Positions 49,097 through 58,605 are shown, counted from the stretch's first letter. The stretch: DNA of 64,000 nt from DATFVA01 sp963721075 (GCA_963721075.1 CAVRHV010000023.1:62001-126000); one strand, 5' to 3'. The notes: generated from the letters alone by a model not told the origin. Translations and numbers: made by a program.

Positions 49097-49170
49097 GGGC
49101 TCTTAGCTCAGTTGGTTAGAGCGTCTGCTTGACGTGCAGAAGGTCAGAGGTTCGAATCCTCTAGAGCCCA
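49097..49170 (+). tRNA. tRNA-Val (GAC)
   Basis: A 74-base cloverleaf with perfect acceptor pairing GGGCTCT/AGAGCCC. The anticodon stem TCTGC/GCAGA encloses TTGACGT, giving anticodon GAC. The T loop is TTCGAAT. CCA is not encoded. It follows tRNA-Leu by 23 bases and probably shares its transcript. Confidence 0.95.
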
Positions 49171-49298
49171 CGTAGAAGCACAATATTAGAAATGATGAGA
49201 CGAGGTTTTTTACCCGACCTTTCGGATCTCAGGAATTCATTAGAGAGAATCAAAAGTTTAGATCAGCGGGATTCCGTCAAATCTTAACCCCGCATCAG

Positions 49299-49321
49299 TC
49301 GGAGTACTTCTCCGATTTTTT
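49299..49321 (+). terminator. terminator-like hairpin directly upstream of thrS
   Basis: The stem TCGGAG/CTCCGA with a short loop is followed by six T, ending 14 bases before the thrS ATG. It may end the tRNA transcript or act as a leader attenuator of the thrS operon. Confidence 0.75.
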
Positions 49322-49335
49322 ATTAAAGAATCAAT

Positions 49336-51277
49336 ATGGAAAAAATACAAATTACATTTCCCGACGGACGTTCTCAGGAGTTCGATAAGGACGTTACCGG
49401 GTACCAGGTAGCCGAGTCAATATCCCCGAGACTTGCACAGGATGCTCTTGCTGTCGAAGTGAATGGTATAGTGAAAGATCTCAGAGCCCCAATCAGTCAT
49501 GATGCGGTTGTTAAATTCCTTACCTTCGATGATGAGAAGGGAAAGGAAGTATACTGGCATTCAACTTCTCATTTAATGGCGCATGCTATTTTATCATTAT
49601 ATCCCGAAGCAAAATTCGGTGTTGGTCCTGCTATTGAGAACGGTTTTTATTACGACTTTGATATAAATACAAAGCTGAGCGAGGATGATCTTCGTAAAAT
49701 TGAAGAGAGAATGAATAAGATCGCCAAAGAAGATAATTCTTTCGAGCGTGTTGAATTATCCAAACAAAAAGCTGTTGAGTATTTCTCTGATAAAGGAGAT
49801 CAGTACAAAATTGAGATCCTGAGTGATATTGATGAAAATGATGAAACAATCAGTATTTATCACGAGGGGGATTTCACCGACCTTTGTACAGGTCCGCATC
49901 TTCCTTCAGCAGGAAAAATAAAATACGTTAAGCTGTTAAGTGTATCCGGTTCATACTGGCGCGGCGATGAAAAAAACAAACAGCTTCAGAGAATTTACGG
50001 CATCTCGTTTCCGAAGAAAAAAATGCTTGATGATTATCTTGAAAGACTTGAAGAGGCAAAGAAGAGGGATCACCGGAAACTGGGCAAAGATCTGGAACTT
50101 TTCCTGATTACCAATAGTGTAGGAAGCGGACTCCCTATCTGGCTGCCGAAAGGAGCTATTCTAAGAGAAACTTTAGAGAATTACCTGCGCGGCGAACAGC
50201 GTAAACGCGGGTATGATCCCGTAATTACTCCTCATATAGGTAATATAAATCTTTATAAAACCAGCGGTCATTATCCCTATTATAAAGACAGCCAGTTCCC
50301 GCCGATTCAGCTTGAGGATGGTAAGGAAGAGTATCTGCTGAAGCCGATGAATTGTCCTCACCATTTTATGATTTACGCAAGTAAACCAAGAAGCTACAGG
50401 GACCTGCCGATAAGGTACGCCGAATTCGGAACTGTTTACAGATACGAACAGTCGGGTGAGCTTAAACGGAATTACCCGCGTTCGTTCATTTGCTGTTGAC
50501 GATTCACATATATTCGTTCGTGAAGATCAGCTGAAAGATGAAGTCTGCAATGTAATCGAACTTATCCAGGTTGTATTTGAGCAGATGGGCTTCAAGGATT
50601 TCAGAACCCAGCTTTCCTTCAGGGATGACAATGTTGAGAAATACGGCGGCGACATCAGTATGTGGGACAGAGCCCAGAAGGAAATACAGGAAGCGGCAGA
50701 CCAGATGGGACTTAAATATCATATCGAGAAAGGTGAGGCTGCTTTCTATGGTCCTAAAATCGACTTTATGGTAAAGGATGTACTTGGAAGAGACTGGCAG
50801 CTGGGAACAGTTCAGGTTGATTACGTTATGCCGGAAAGATTCAACCTTGAATACACCGGAAGCGACGGACAGAAACACAGACCGGTTGTAATCCATCGTG
50901 CTCCTTTCGGCTCTCTTGAAAGATTTATAGGAGTGCTGATAGAGCATTATGCAGGCGAATTCCCGTTATGGCTTGCTCCTGTACAGGTAGCTGTTCTGCC
51001 GGTATCTCAGAACTTCTTTGAGTTCGGGCAGGAAATTGCTTCAAAACTGAAGGAAGCTGATATACGTGTTGAGTTCGACGAGAGGAATGAGAAACTCGGT
51101 TATAAGATAAGGGATTGGGAAACTCAGAAGGTTCCCTATATGCTTGTGATCGGTGAAAAAGAGAAAGAATCGGGCAATGTTTCGGTAAGAAAACACAAAA
51201 AAGGTGACATTGGAACTTTTTCTTTGTCAGATTTTATTTATAATATTAAAGAAGAAATTTTAAAAAAGAATCAATAA
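49336..51277 (+). CDS. thrS: threonyl-tRNA synthetase, frameshifted
   Basis: Charges tRNA-Thr. Domains in order: TGS (ITFPDGRSQEFDKDVTG), the editing domain with HSTSHLMAHA and DLCTGPHLPSAG, the class II core with motif 2 FGTVYRYEQSGEL, GITRVRSFAVDDSHIF and motif 3 VVIHRAPFGSLERF, then the anticodon-binding domain. The frame breaks after QSGEL; removing one A of the run at 50464-50466 restores NGITRVR. Corrected length is about 647 residues, normal for ThrS. An essential gene, so the break is almost certainly an assembly error. First protein gene of the thrS-infC-rpmI-rplT-pheST operon. Confidence 0.95.
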
Positions 51278-51295
51278 CAAAAAGAGAGGCAGATA

Positions 51296-51835
51296 ATCGC
51301 TCAAAAAGATAGTGTACGCGTAAACGAAGAGATCAAAGCCCCCAAAGTAAGGGTAATAGACGTTGATGGTTCCCAGGTAGGTATTTTTACAGTCCGCGAT
51401 GCAATGAAAATCGCGCAGGAGAGAAGTCTCGATCTTGTTGAAATTGCACCGCAGGCAAAACCTCCCGTCTGTAAGGTAATTGATTTCGGAAAGTTCAAAT
51501 ATGAACAGCAGAAAAGGGAAAAGATTCAGAGAAAAAATCAGCAGGTTTCTTTATTAAAAGAAATAAGACTACATCCCAACACAGACGTACATGATTTTGA
51601 TTTTAAAGTAAAACACGCTATAAACTTCCTTGAAGAAGGAAACAAAGTAAAAGCTGTGGTAATGTTCAAAGGAAGGGAGATGGCATACACCGAACAAGGC
51701 GAAGAACTGTTAAACCGGTTCATTGAACAAACTGAAGACCTTGCCAAGGTAGAATCTCCCATTAAAATGGAAGGAAGGAACATGAGCGTGATCCTTGTTC
51801 CCACAGCTAAACCTAAAACCAAAAAAAACAAATAG
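51296..51835 (+). CDS. infC: translation initiation factor IF-3, with a non-canonical AUC start
   Basis: Binds the 30S subunit and controls start-codon fidelity. The family's N-terminal motif VRVNEEIKAPKVRVID is encoded well upstream of the first in-frame ATG (51404), and there is no ATG, GTG or TTG between the thrS stop (same frame, 51275) and that motif. The available initiators are ATA at 51293 and ATC at 51296; GAGAGG at 51284-51289 has the better spacing to ATC. Rare AUU-type starts of infC are known for autoregulation, since IF-3 rejects them. About 179 residues. Confidence 0.92.
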   Translation: MAQKDSVRVNEEIKAPKVRVIDVDGSQVGIFTVRDAMKIAQERSLDLVEIAPQAKPPVCKVIDFGKFKYEQQKREKIQRKNQQVSLLKEIRLHPNTDVHDFDFKVKHAINFLEEGNKVKAVVMFKGREMAYTEQGEELLNRFIEQTEDLAKVESPIKMEGRNMSVILVPTAKPKTKKNK

Positions 51836-51843
51836 GAAAAGCT

Positions 51844-52035
51844 ATGCCAAAGATGAAAAGCAACCGCGGGGCTTCTAAATCATTCAAGAAGACCGCATCC
51901 GGGAGGTACAAAAGGAAAAACGCTTACAAGAGCCATATCCTTACCTCAAAATCAACAAAACGGAAAAGAAATCTTCGCCATACATCCATGGTTTCCGTTG
52001 CAGATGAAAAACGTGTTAAAACAATGCTTCAATAG
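51844..52035 (+). CDS. rpmI: 50S ribosomal protein L35
   Basis: A 63-residue basic protein, MPKMKSNRGASKSFKKTASG with the closing HTSMVSVADEKRVKTML, matching L35 over its full length. It lies 8 bases after infC in the standard infC-rpmI-rplT order. Confidence 0.97.
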   Translation: MPKMKSNRGASKSFKKTASGRYKRKNAYKSHILTSKSTKRKRNLRHTSMVSVADEKRVKTMLQ

Positions 52036-52051
52036 AGAGGAGTGAACAAAA

Positions 52052-52399
52052 ATGCCAAGATCTAAAAACAAAGTCGCTTCTCACCTGAGAAGAAAGAAAG
52101 TACTGAAACAGGCCAAAGGTTACTGGGGTGCCAGAAGCAAAGTTTACACTATTGCAAAGAACCATGTTGAAAAAGGTCTAGTTCATGCATACAGGGATAG
52201 AAGACTTAAAAAGAGAACGTTCAGGAGTCTCTGGATAACCAGGATAAATGCCGCTGCCAGAGAAAACGGAACTACATATTCCCGCCTTATCCACGCACTT
52301 GATACCAAGGGTGTTGAGATAAACAGGAAAGTTCTTGCAAGCCTTGCTGTTGAAAACCCGCAGGCGTTTGCAGAACTCGTTAAGTTTTCTGTTAACTAA
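52052..52399 (+). CDS. rplT: 50S ribosomal protein L20
   Basis: The 115-residue protein has the typical L20 sequence (KQAKGYWGARSKVYTIAK, RDRRLKKRTFRSLWITRINA). An AGAGGAG site precedes the ATG. In other bacteria L20 represses its own operon through rpmI leader RNA; no such site was identified here. Confidence 0.97.
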   Translation: MPRSKNKVASHLRRKKVLKQAKGYWGARSKVYTIAKNHVEKGLVHAYRDRRLKKRTFRSLWITRINAAARENGTTYSRLIHALDTKGVEINRKVLASLAVENPQAFAELVKFSVN

Positions 52400-52404
52400 T
52401 TTTT

Positions 52405-52440
52405 ACCCTTCCATATCGCTATATTTGTATATGGAAGGGT
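52405..52440 (+). terminator. strong hairpin between rplT and pheS
   Basis: ACCCTTCCATAT pairs perfectly with ATATGGAAGGGT (12 bp) around a 12-base loop. The following ATTACTTTAAA is a poor T tract, so this may be an inefficient terminator, an attenuator of pheST or an RNA-processing site. Confidence 0.5.
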
Positions 52441-52464
52441 ATTACTTTAAATAACCGGTATGAA

Positions 52465-53478
52465 ATGTTGAAAGAAAAAATCACTTCCCTGAGGGAAGAA
52501 TTCAATAAAGAAATTGCACAAACCGATTCTCCTGCAAAACTGGAGGATATTAGGTTAAAATACTTAAGCCGCAACGGACTCCTCTCCAAACTCTTTGATG
52601 AGCTAAAAAGCGTTCCGAAAGAGGAAAAACCCTTGCTTGGCAAGGAACTGAACCTTCTCCGGAATGAGGTTACCGGCAGATTCAATTCATTGAAAGAGGA
52701 CCTGGAATCATCAAAAGAATCTGAGAAGGGAAAGATTGACCTCACGCTGCCGGGAAAATTCAAGCCTACAGGTACAAGACATATCCTTACCCAGACCGTG
52801 GATGAAATAAAGAACATCTTTAAAGGACTTGGTTTTGCTGTTGCTCTCGGACCCGAAATTGAATCGGATTACTATAATTTTGAAGCCTTAAATTTTCCGC
52901 CTGATCACCCGGCCAGGGATATGCAGGATACTTATTTTGTCAGCAGCAGTTACGTACTTCGTACTCATACTACGCCTGTACAGATAAGGATTATGGAAAA
53001 GCATAAACCCCCGGTAAGAGCAATTATGCCGGGACGCGTATACAGGAACGAAGCTGTAAGTGCACGAAGCTACTGTATGTTCCACCAGGTGGACGGTATA
53101 TATGTTGATACCGACGTTACTTTTGCCGAGCTGAAGGGTACACTGGTTTCATTTGCGAAACAGTTTTACGGTGAAGATATAAAATACCGTTTCCGTCCAA
53201 GTTTCTTCCCTTTCACTGAACCCAGCGCTGAGATGGATATTACCTGCTTCCTCTGTCATGGGAAAGGCTGTCGTGTTTGTAAGTATTCCGGCTGGCTTGA
53301 AGTTCTCGGATGCGGAATGGTTGACCCAAATGTATTCAAAGCAGTAGGCTATGATCCCGAAAAATACACAGGATATGCTTTCGGCATGGGCATAGAAAGA
53401 ACTGCAATGCTGAAATACGGTATAGATGATATCAGAATCTTCTTTGAGAATGATATTAGATTTCTTAAACAGTTTTGA
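52465..53478 (+). CDS. pheS: phenylalanyl-tRNA synthetase alpha subunit
   Basis: Catalytic subunit of the PheST heterotetramer. An N-terminal coiled-coil arm (residues 1-90) is followed by the class II core: LGFAVALGPEIESDYYNF, LRTHTTPVQIRIM, the MPGRVYRNE motif, FFPFTEPSAEMD and GFGMGIER-type motif 3 (AFGMGIERTAML). A small Cys-rich insertion, CFLCHGKGCRVCKYSGW, resembles the zinc-knuckle-like insertion of many bacterial PheS proteins. pheT follows after 15 bases. Confidence 0.97.
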   Translation: MLKEKITSLREEFNKEIAQTDSPAKLEDIRLKYLSRNGLLSKLFDELKSVPKEEKPLLGKELNLLRNEVTGRFNSLKEDLESSKESEKGKIDLTLPGKFKPTGTRHILTQTVDEIKNIFKGLGFAVALGPEIESDYYNFEALNFPPDHPARDMQDTYFVSSSYVLRTHTTPVQIRIMEKHKPPVRAIMPGRVYRNEAVSARSYCMFHQVDGIYVDTDVTFAELKGTLVSFAKQFYGEDIKYRFRPSFFPFTEPSAEMDITCFLCHGKGCRVCKYSGWLEVLGCGMVDPNVFKAVGYDPEKYTGYAFGMGIERTAMLKYGIDDIRIFFENDIRFLKQF

Positions 53479-53493
53479 TCCGGAGAAATTAAA

Positions 53494-55899
53494 TTGAAAC
53501 TCTCTTTAAATTGGTTAAAAGAATTAGTCGATCTTCCCGAAATTTCCACTACTGAAATAGCTCATCTGCTTACAATGAGCGGACTTGAAGTTGAAGAGGT
53601 GATTGACCAGAACGAGATATATAAAAACTTCGTTGTCGGGTATGTGAAAGAAAAGAAGAAGCATCCCAATGCTGATAAACTTTCTTTATGTACTGTCAGC
53701 ACCGGCAAGGAGGATTATCAGGTAATATGCGGGGCTCCGAATGTTGATGCAGGCCAGAAAGTTGTATTTGCGCAGATCGGCGCTGTTGTTCCGAAAGGGA
53801 ACTTCAAGATCACAAAGGCAAAGATTCGCGGGATTGAGTCGAACGGAATGATCTGTTCTGAGGCTGAACTTCAGATAAGTGAAAACCACGAAGGGATTAT
53901 GGTACTGGAAGATGGATTACAGGAAGGATCACCCATTTCAGATGCCCTGCACCTTAATGATACCATCCTTGAAATAGCAATTACTCCTAACAGACCTGAT
54001 GCGCTCTCCCATATCGGGGTAGCCAGAGACCTTGCCGCAATCTTCAACGTTGAGGTTAAGAAACCTTCGGCTGATTTTGAAGATAACGGTGAGGATGCCG
54101 CAGAAACAGCTGCCATTGAAATAATCGACACTATAAACTGCCCAAGGTATTCATCAAGGATCATTAAAGGTGTATCTATAAAAGAATCACCTGCATGGCT
54201 TAAAAGAAGATTAAAAAATATAGGGCTGAGACCGATAAATAATATCGTTGATGTTACGAATTATGTTATGTATGAGACCGGCCAGCCACTTCATGCCTTT
54301 GATCTGGAGAATCTTGCCGGACATAAAATCGTCGTTCAGAGCACGGATAAGGAAACTACCTTTACTACTTTAGATTCGAAAGAAAGAAAACTTCCCCCGG
54401 CCACCCTCATGATATGCGATGGTGAAAAACCAGTAGCTATAGCAGGAGTAATGGGTGGTGAAAATTCTGAAGTTACATCTTCAACAAAAGACATACTTAT
54501 AGAGAGCGCCTATTTTAATCCCTCCAGCATCAGGAATACATCGAAGGCATTAGGACTGAGCACAGACGCATCATACAGGTTTGAAAGAGGGACAGATCCG
54601 AACGGTACTGTATATGCGGCTGAAAGAGCTGCACGATTGATAGCTCAAATCGCCGGAGGAGAAATACTAAGCGGTGTACTTGATATCTACCCTGAATCTA
54701 TCGAACCGAAAGAGATCAGGTTAAGATTTGAGAGGGTTTACAGGATCCTGGGATATAAAATAGAAAAAGACGCAGTATCTGAAATACTGGAAAAACTCGG
54801 TATTAACATTACGTTAAGTTCAGAAGAAGAACTTCGGGTTTCCGTTCCGACTTTTCGTCCTGACATTGAAAGAGAAATAGATCTGATTGAGGAAATTGCC
54901 AGGATACATGGTTATGATAATATTCCGACCGTGGCAAAAATTTCTATCACCCTTGGGGAGAAGAAAGATGAATCATCTTTCACCGACAGGGTAAAAGAGG
55001 CGGCTGTGGAACTTGGTTTTCACGAGATGATCAACAACCCGCTTCAGAGTGAAAAAACCTCATCCCTAACCGGCAATCCGGTAAAAGTACTTAATCCGCA
55101 GAGTGCGGATATGGCTTATCTGAGAACTTCACTTCTCACAGGAGCGCTTCAGACCGTTGCAGCCAATCTGAATGTTGGAGAAAAAGATCTTCAGATGTTT
55201 GAGGTTGGGAATGTATTCCAATTAAAAACTGATAAAAAGATAACAGAATTCAGCGATTTTGATGAAAATGAACACCTAATATTTGTCATCTCCGGAAAAT
55301 CTGCCCGAAAAACCTGGTACTCGGAAGAGATGGATGCGGATTTATTTGACTTAAAGGGATTTATTAAGTCATTTATCTCAAAATTTTCGCTTGACAATGT
55401 TTTGCAGTATTCATATAATCACGAAAGAAATCCGTACTATACTGCAAAATTTTCCCTATCTTCTAAAAATGCTGAAATCGGGTATGGCGGATTAGTAGAT
55501 AAAAAGCTGCTAAAATATTTCGATATTGATCAGGACGTTTACTGTTTTGAGATAGATCTTAAAAAACTCAGTGAAGTTCGGGCTGCCGACAGAAAATATT
55601 CAGAGCTTTTAAGGTTCCCAAAAGTTCTTAGAGATTTTGCTTTTATATTCGATAAATCAGTAACTTACGAGCAGGTCTCTGATTTTATACTTGAAGAAAG
55701 TACCGGATTACTGAAATCGGTAAACCTGTTCGATCTGTTTGAAAGTGATACTCTTGGAGAAAATAAAAAGAGTATGGCTTTTACGCTGGAGTTTTTTGAC
55801 AGAGAACGGACCCTGACTGATGATGAAGTTGAAAAAGAATTTCTTCATCTTATATCAGCAGTAACTGAAAAGTTTAATGCAAAATTAAGAGGTAATTAA
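53494..55899 (+). CDS. pheT: phenylalanyl-tRNA synthetase beta subunit
   Basis: The 801-residue protein starts at TTG (KLSLNWLKELVDLPE) and contains the tRNA-binding domain (YVKEKKKHPNADKLSLCTV, GAPNVDAGQKVVFAQIGA), the B3/B4 editing region (NRPDALSHIGVARDLA), the B5 domain and a C-terminal FDX-anticodon binding fold (FPKVLRDFAFIFDKSVTYEQ). Full length. The next gene begins directly after its stop codon. Confidence 0.97.
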   Translation: MKLSLNWLKELVDLPEISTTEIAHLLTMSGLEVEEVIDQNEIYKNFVVGYVKEKKKHPNADKLSLCTVSTGKEDYQVICGAPNVDAGQKVVFAQIGAVVPKGNFKITKAKIRGIESNGMICSEAELQISENHEGIMVLEDGLQEGSPISDALHLNDTILEIAITPNRPDALSHIGVARDLAAIFNVEVKKPSADFEDNGEDAAETAAIEIIDTINCPRYSSRIIKGVSIKESPAWLKRRLKNIGLRPINNIVDVTNYVMYETGQPLHAFDLENLAGHKIVVQSTDKETTFTTLDSKERKLPPATLMICDGEKPVAIAGVMGGENSEVTSSTKDILIESAYFNPSSIRNTSKALGLSTDASYRFERGTDPNGTVYAAERAARLIAQIAGGEILSGVLDIYPESIEPKEIRLRFERVYRILGYKIEKDAVSEILEKLGINITLSSEEELRVSVPTFRPDIEREIDLIEEIARIHGYDNIPTVAKISITLGEKKDESSFTDRVKEAAVELGFHEMINNPLQSEKTSSLTGNPVKVLNPQSADMAYLRTSLLTGALQTVAANLNVGEKDLQMFEVGNVFQLKTDKKITEFSDFDENEHLIFVISGKSARKTWYSEEMDADLFDLKGFIKSFISKFSLDNVLQYSYNHERNPYYTAKFSLSSKNAEIGYGGLVDKKLLKYFDIDQDVYCFEIDLKKLSEVRAADRKYSELLRFPKVLRDFAFIFDKSVTYEQVSDFILEESTGLLKSVNLFDLFESDTLGENKKSMAFTLEFFDRERTLTDDEVEKEFLHLISAVTEKFNAKLRGN

Positions 55900-56211
55900 T
55901 TGCCGGACCTCACAAAACACGAAGTACTCTTAAACGACCTTTCAGAAATCCAGACCCTGGTTGCTGAATTAAAGAACAGGAACAAATCACTCAGGGAAGA
56001 GTATTCAAAACTGGAGAGATCTTTTTCAGGAGTTAGAGAAGAGAACAAGATGCTTCTGCAGAGAGTTGAAGCGCTTGAAAAACAACTTGAAGAAAACGGA
56101 GAAAATTCCTTAAATTCATTATTCGGTTCCTTAGACGGAAATGAGAGAGAGGAATTAAAGGATAAAATACAGAACCTGGTTAACAGGATCGATTTACATT
56201 TGAGTTCTTAA
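55900..56211 (+). CDS. small coiled-coil protein between pheT and zapA (ZapB-like)
   Basis: A 103-residue, almost entirely helical protein with heptad-like spacing (LRVEEN-like stretch VREENKMLLQRVEALEKQLE). It starts at a TTG placed immediately after the pheT TAA, so it depends on pheT translation. Its place upstream of zapA suggests a division-associated role such as ZapB, but similarity is limited to coiled-coil character. Not firmly recognised. Confidence 0.65.
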   Translation: MPDLTKHEVLLNDLSEIQTLVAELKNRNKSLREEYSKLERSFSGVREENKMLLQRVEALEKQLEENGENSLNSLFGSLDGNEREELKDKIQNLVNRIDLHLSS

Positions 56212-56237
56212 GTATATTGATGGTTGGATGGTAAACC

Positions 56238-56534
56238 ATGACAGATAAAAAGAAGCTTAAAATTAAAATATTTGATAAAGAATATTCTTTATTGGTCGAG
56301 AATGAAGAAATAGCCAAAGAACTGGCTGTTTATGTGAATAAAGTAATGGAAGAAACAAAAGAGGAACTTCCCGACCAGCCGGCTCAAACAATAGCGATTA
56401 TAGCTTGTTTAAATATCGCTTACGATCTGTTTCTTGAAAAAAATAAAAACAGAGAACTATTGATACAGGCTGCCGATAAAGTTAAGAAACTAAAGCTTCT
56501 CCTTAGCGATCCAAGTCTGGCTGAACCATCCTAA
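56238..56534 (+). CDS. zapA: cell division protein ZapA
   Basis: The 98-residue protein has a short beta N-terminus (KLKIKIFDKEYSLLVENEE), the dimerisation helix (AELAVYVNKVMEE-like) and QTIAIIACLNIAYDLF followed by the C-terminal coiled coil. ZapA bundles FtsZ filaments at midcell. It follows the coiled-coil gene by 26 bases, and a structured noncoding stretch follows. Confidence 0.88.
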   Translation: MTDKKKLKIKIFDKEYSLLVENEEIAKELAVYVNKVMEETKEELPDQPAQTIAIIACLNIAYDLFLEKNKNRELLIQAADKVKKLKLLLSDPSLAEPS

Positions 56535-56540
56535 AAGAAT

Positions 56541-56742
56541 TTCCGCCCTGTCAGTCCCTTAATAAATGAAAAACTAACTTTCATAACATAGGGAGTTTGA
56601 CTCAAAGCGCGTATTACAGGCCTCATTCCGTTTCGGCGGAATCCGGTTTTTACCGGACCGGAGGAAGTAAAAAGCGTTTTGGCAGGTTCCCACATTGTCT
56701 ATATTAAAGTTTTTCTGATTATTGTGCACTGGCAGGCGGTTT
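56541..56742 (+). ncRNA. ssrS: candidate 6S RNA downstream of zapA
   Basis: The 234-base gap between zapA and rny contains a long-range closing stem: 56543-56555 pairs with 56728-56739 over 12 pairs with one bulged C. Inside are a hairpin ATGAAA/TTTCAT, a CCCT/AGGG pairing and terminal hairpins ATTCCG/CGGAAT and TCCGGT/ACCGGA, leaving large unpaired flanks in the middle. A rod of about 200 bases with a central bubble is the 6S RNA plan, and 6S (ssrS) next to zapA is a known arrangement in gammaproteobacteria. No covariance search was possible, so it is a candidate only. Confidence 0.5.
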
Positions 56743-56768
56743 AATTAAAATACCCCATTGGAGGAAAA

Positions 56769-58332
56769 ATGGACACATTATTGCTCATTCCTATGGTGAT
56801 TGTCCTCGTTGTTATATTTTTTTACTTCGGGTGGTGGTTTAATTCCCGTATAGGCAAAAAAAGCCTGGTCTCAGCTGAAGAGAGAGCGAAACAATTAATA
56901 GCCGACGCTGAAAAAGAATCTACTAACCTTAAACGGGAAAAACTACTTGAGGTAAAAGACGAATGGTATAAGAAGAAAGTTGAGTTTGATACCGAAGTAA
57001 ATCAAAAACGACAGAAACTTTCACACCTCGAGAAACAATTAATTACCAGGGAAGAGAACATTGAGAAAAAATTTGATATCGTAATTAAAAAAGAGAAGGA
57101 GAATAAACAATTTGAGAAAGAGCTACATGATTTAAAGAAGAGCGTTGAGACACGGCTTGCAGATGTTGCCAGGATTGAAAAAGAGCAGAATTTAAAACTT
57201 GAAAAGATATCAGGTTTAACCTCTGAAGAAGCAAAAGCAATGCTTATTCAGAATATGACTAACCAGGCCAAAGCTGATGCTTCCCATATTACAAGGGAAC
57301 TTATCGAAAAAGCAAAATCCGATGCCAAAAAGGAAGCTCAGAAGATTATCGTGCAGTCAATTCAAAGAACTGCTGCCGATCATTCAATTGAAACCACACT
57401 TTCCGTAGTACAGATCCAGAACGATGATATGAAAGGAAGGATCATAGGTAAAGAAGGACGTAATATCCGTTCCTTCGAAGCCGCAACAGGCGTTGATGTT
57501 ATTGTAGACGATACCCCCGAAGCTGTAATTCTTTCTTCTTTCGATCAGTTCAGAAGAGAAGTAGCGAGAGTTTCACTGGAGAAATTAATTGCCGACGGAA
57601 GAATTCACCCGGCAAGGATTGAGGAAGTTGTTGAGAAGGTAAAGCAGGAACTTGAAGAGGAAATGATCAAGGAAGGCGAGAATACTATTCTGCAGCTTGG
57701 ACTTCATAATATGCATTCCGAACTGATTAAACACGTAGGAAAAATGAAGTACCGTTCAAGCTATGGCCAAAATCTTCTACAGCATAGTATTGAGGTTGGA
57801 TATCTTACTGGTATAATGGCAGCTGAACTGGGACTTGATACACAGCTGGCGAAGAGAGCAGGACTTCTGCACGATATTGGTAAAACTATAGATAAATCTG
57901 TGGAAGGACCACACGCTCTTCTTGGTTACGATCTTACAAAGAAATACAAAGAAAATCCTATAGTTGTAAATGCGGTTGGTTCTCACCACGAAGATATTGA
58001 AATGGAAAGTCCCTATCGCAGCACTTGTGCAGGCTGCCGATGCTATAAGCGGCGCAAGACCGGGTGCCCGCAGAGAACCGCTTGAAGGCTATGTAAAAAG
58101 ACTGGAAACCCTTGAGGCGCTGGCAAAATCATTTGAGGGTGTTGCCAAAACTTATGCTATACAGGCCGGCAGGGAAATAAGAGTTGTAGTTGAACAGGAT
58201 AAAGTAGACGACGTTGTTGCAGATAAACTTGCCCATGATATTGCCCAGAAGATAGAGGGAGAGATGGAATATCCGGGACAGATAAAAGTAACAGTTATCC
58301 GCGAAGTAAGAAAAATAGGTTACGCCAGGTAA
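56769..58332 (+). CDS. rny: ribonuclease Y, frameshifted
   Basis: Membrane-anchored endoribonuclease that starts mRNA decay. GGAGG precedes the ATG. An N-terminal helix (LLIPMVIVLVVIFFYFGWW) is followed by a long coiled coil, a KH domain (GRIIGKEGRNIRSFEAATG), an HD domain (LLHDIGKTID, GSHHEDIEMESP) and the C-terminal IAALVQAADAISGARPGARR region. The frame stops at 58085 because of one extra base near 58014; removing it joins ESP to IAALVQ and gives about 520 residues, normal for RNase Y. Confidence 0.95.
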
Positions 58333-58370
58333 AATTTTAATATTCTTAAAATAAGATATCATAGATCTAA

Positions 58371-58397
58371 AAGGCAGCTTTAATAGCTGCCTTTTTT
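58371..58397 (+). terminator. rho-independent terminator of rny
   Basis: AAGGCAGCT/AGCTGCCTT, a perfect 9-bp stem with a 5-base loop, is followed by a T tract. Confidence 0.93.
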
Positions 58398-58539
58398 ATT
58401 TTCCCCCTTCCAAGTAATTCTCCTCATTGAATTTAAGTCTTCGAAGGAATCATTCCTGCATCCGGATTGAACCGTTATTTCTTCCAGATTTTACAGCTTT
58501 CAAAACCCGCGTAACTCATCTTAAGTACCTTTTAAATAC

Positions 58540-58605
58540 ATTCTGAAAACGATCTGAATACGATCTGAATACGATCTGAAAACGTTCTGAATACGATCTG
58601 AATAC
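58540..58605. repeat. tandem array of six 11-bp units (copy B)
   Basis: Six consecutive units of consensus GWTCTGAAWAC (first base A in unit one), exactly 66 bases, then a partial GTTC. It lies between the rny terminator and the coaE TTG, 138 bases before the latter. Same unit and unit number as the array at 29216-29281. Apart from this array and the terminator, the 58333-58743 gap shows nothing recognisable. Confidence 0.95.

Noticed and set aside
50456..51277. Split threonyl-tRNA synthetase encoded as two natural proteins
   Set aside because: The break falls inside the catalytic core between QSGEL and GITRVR, and one extra A explains it.
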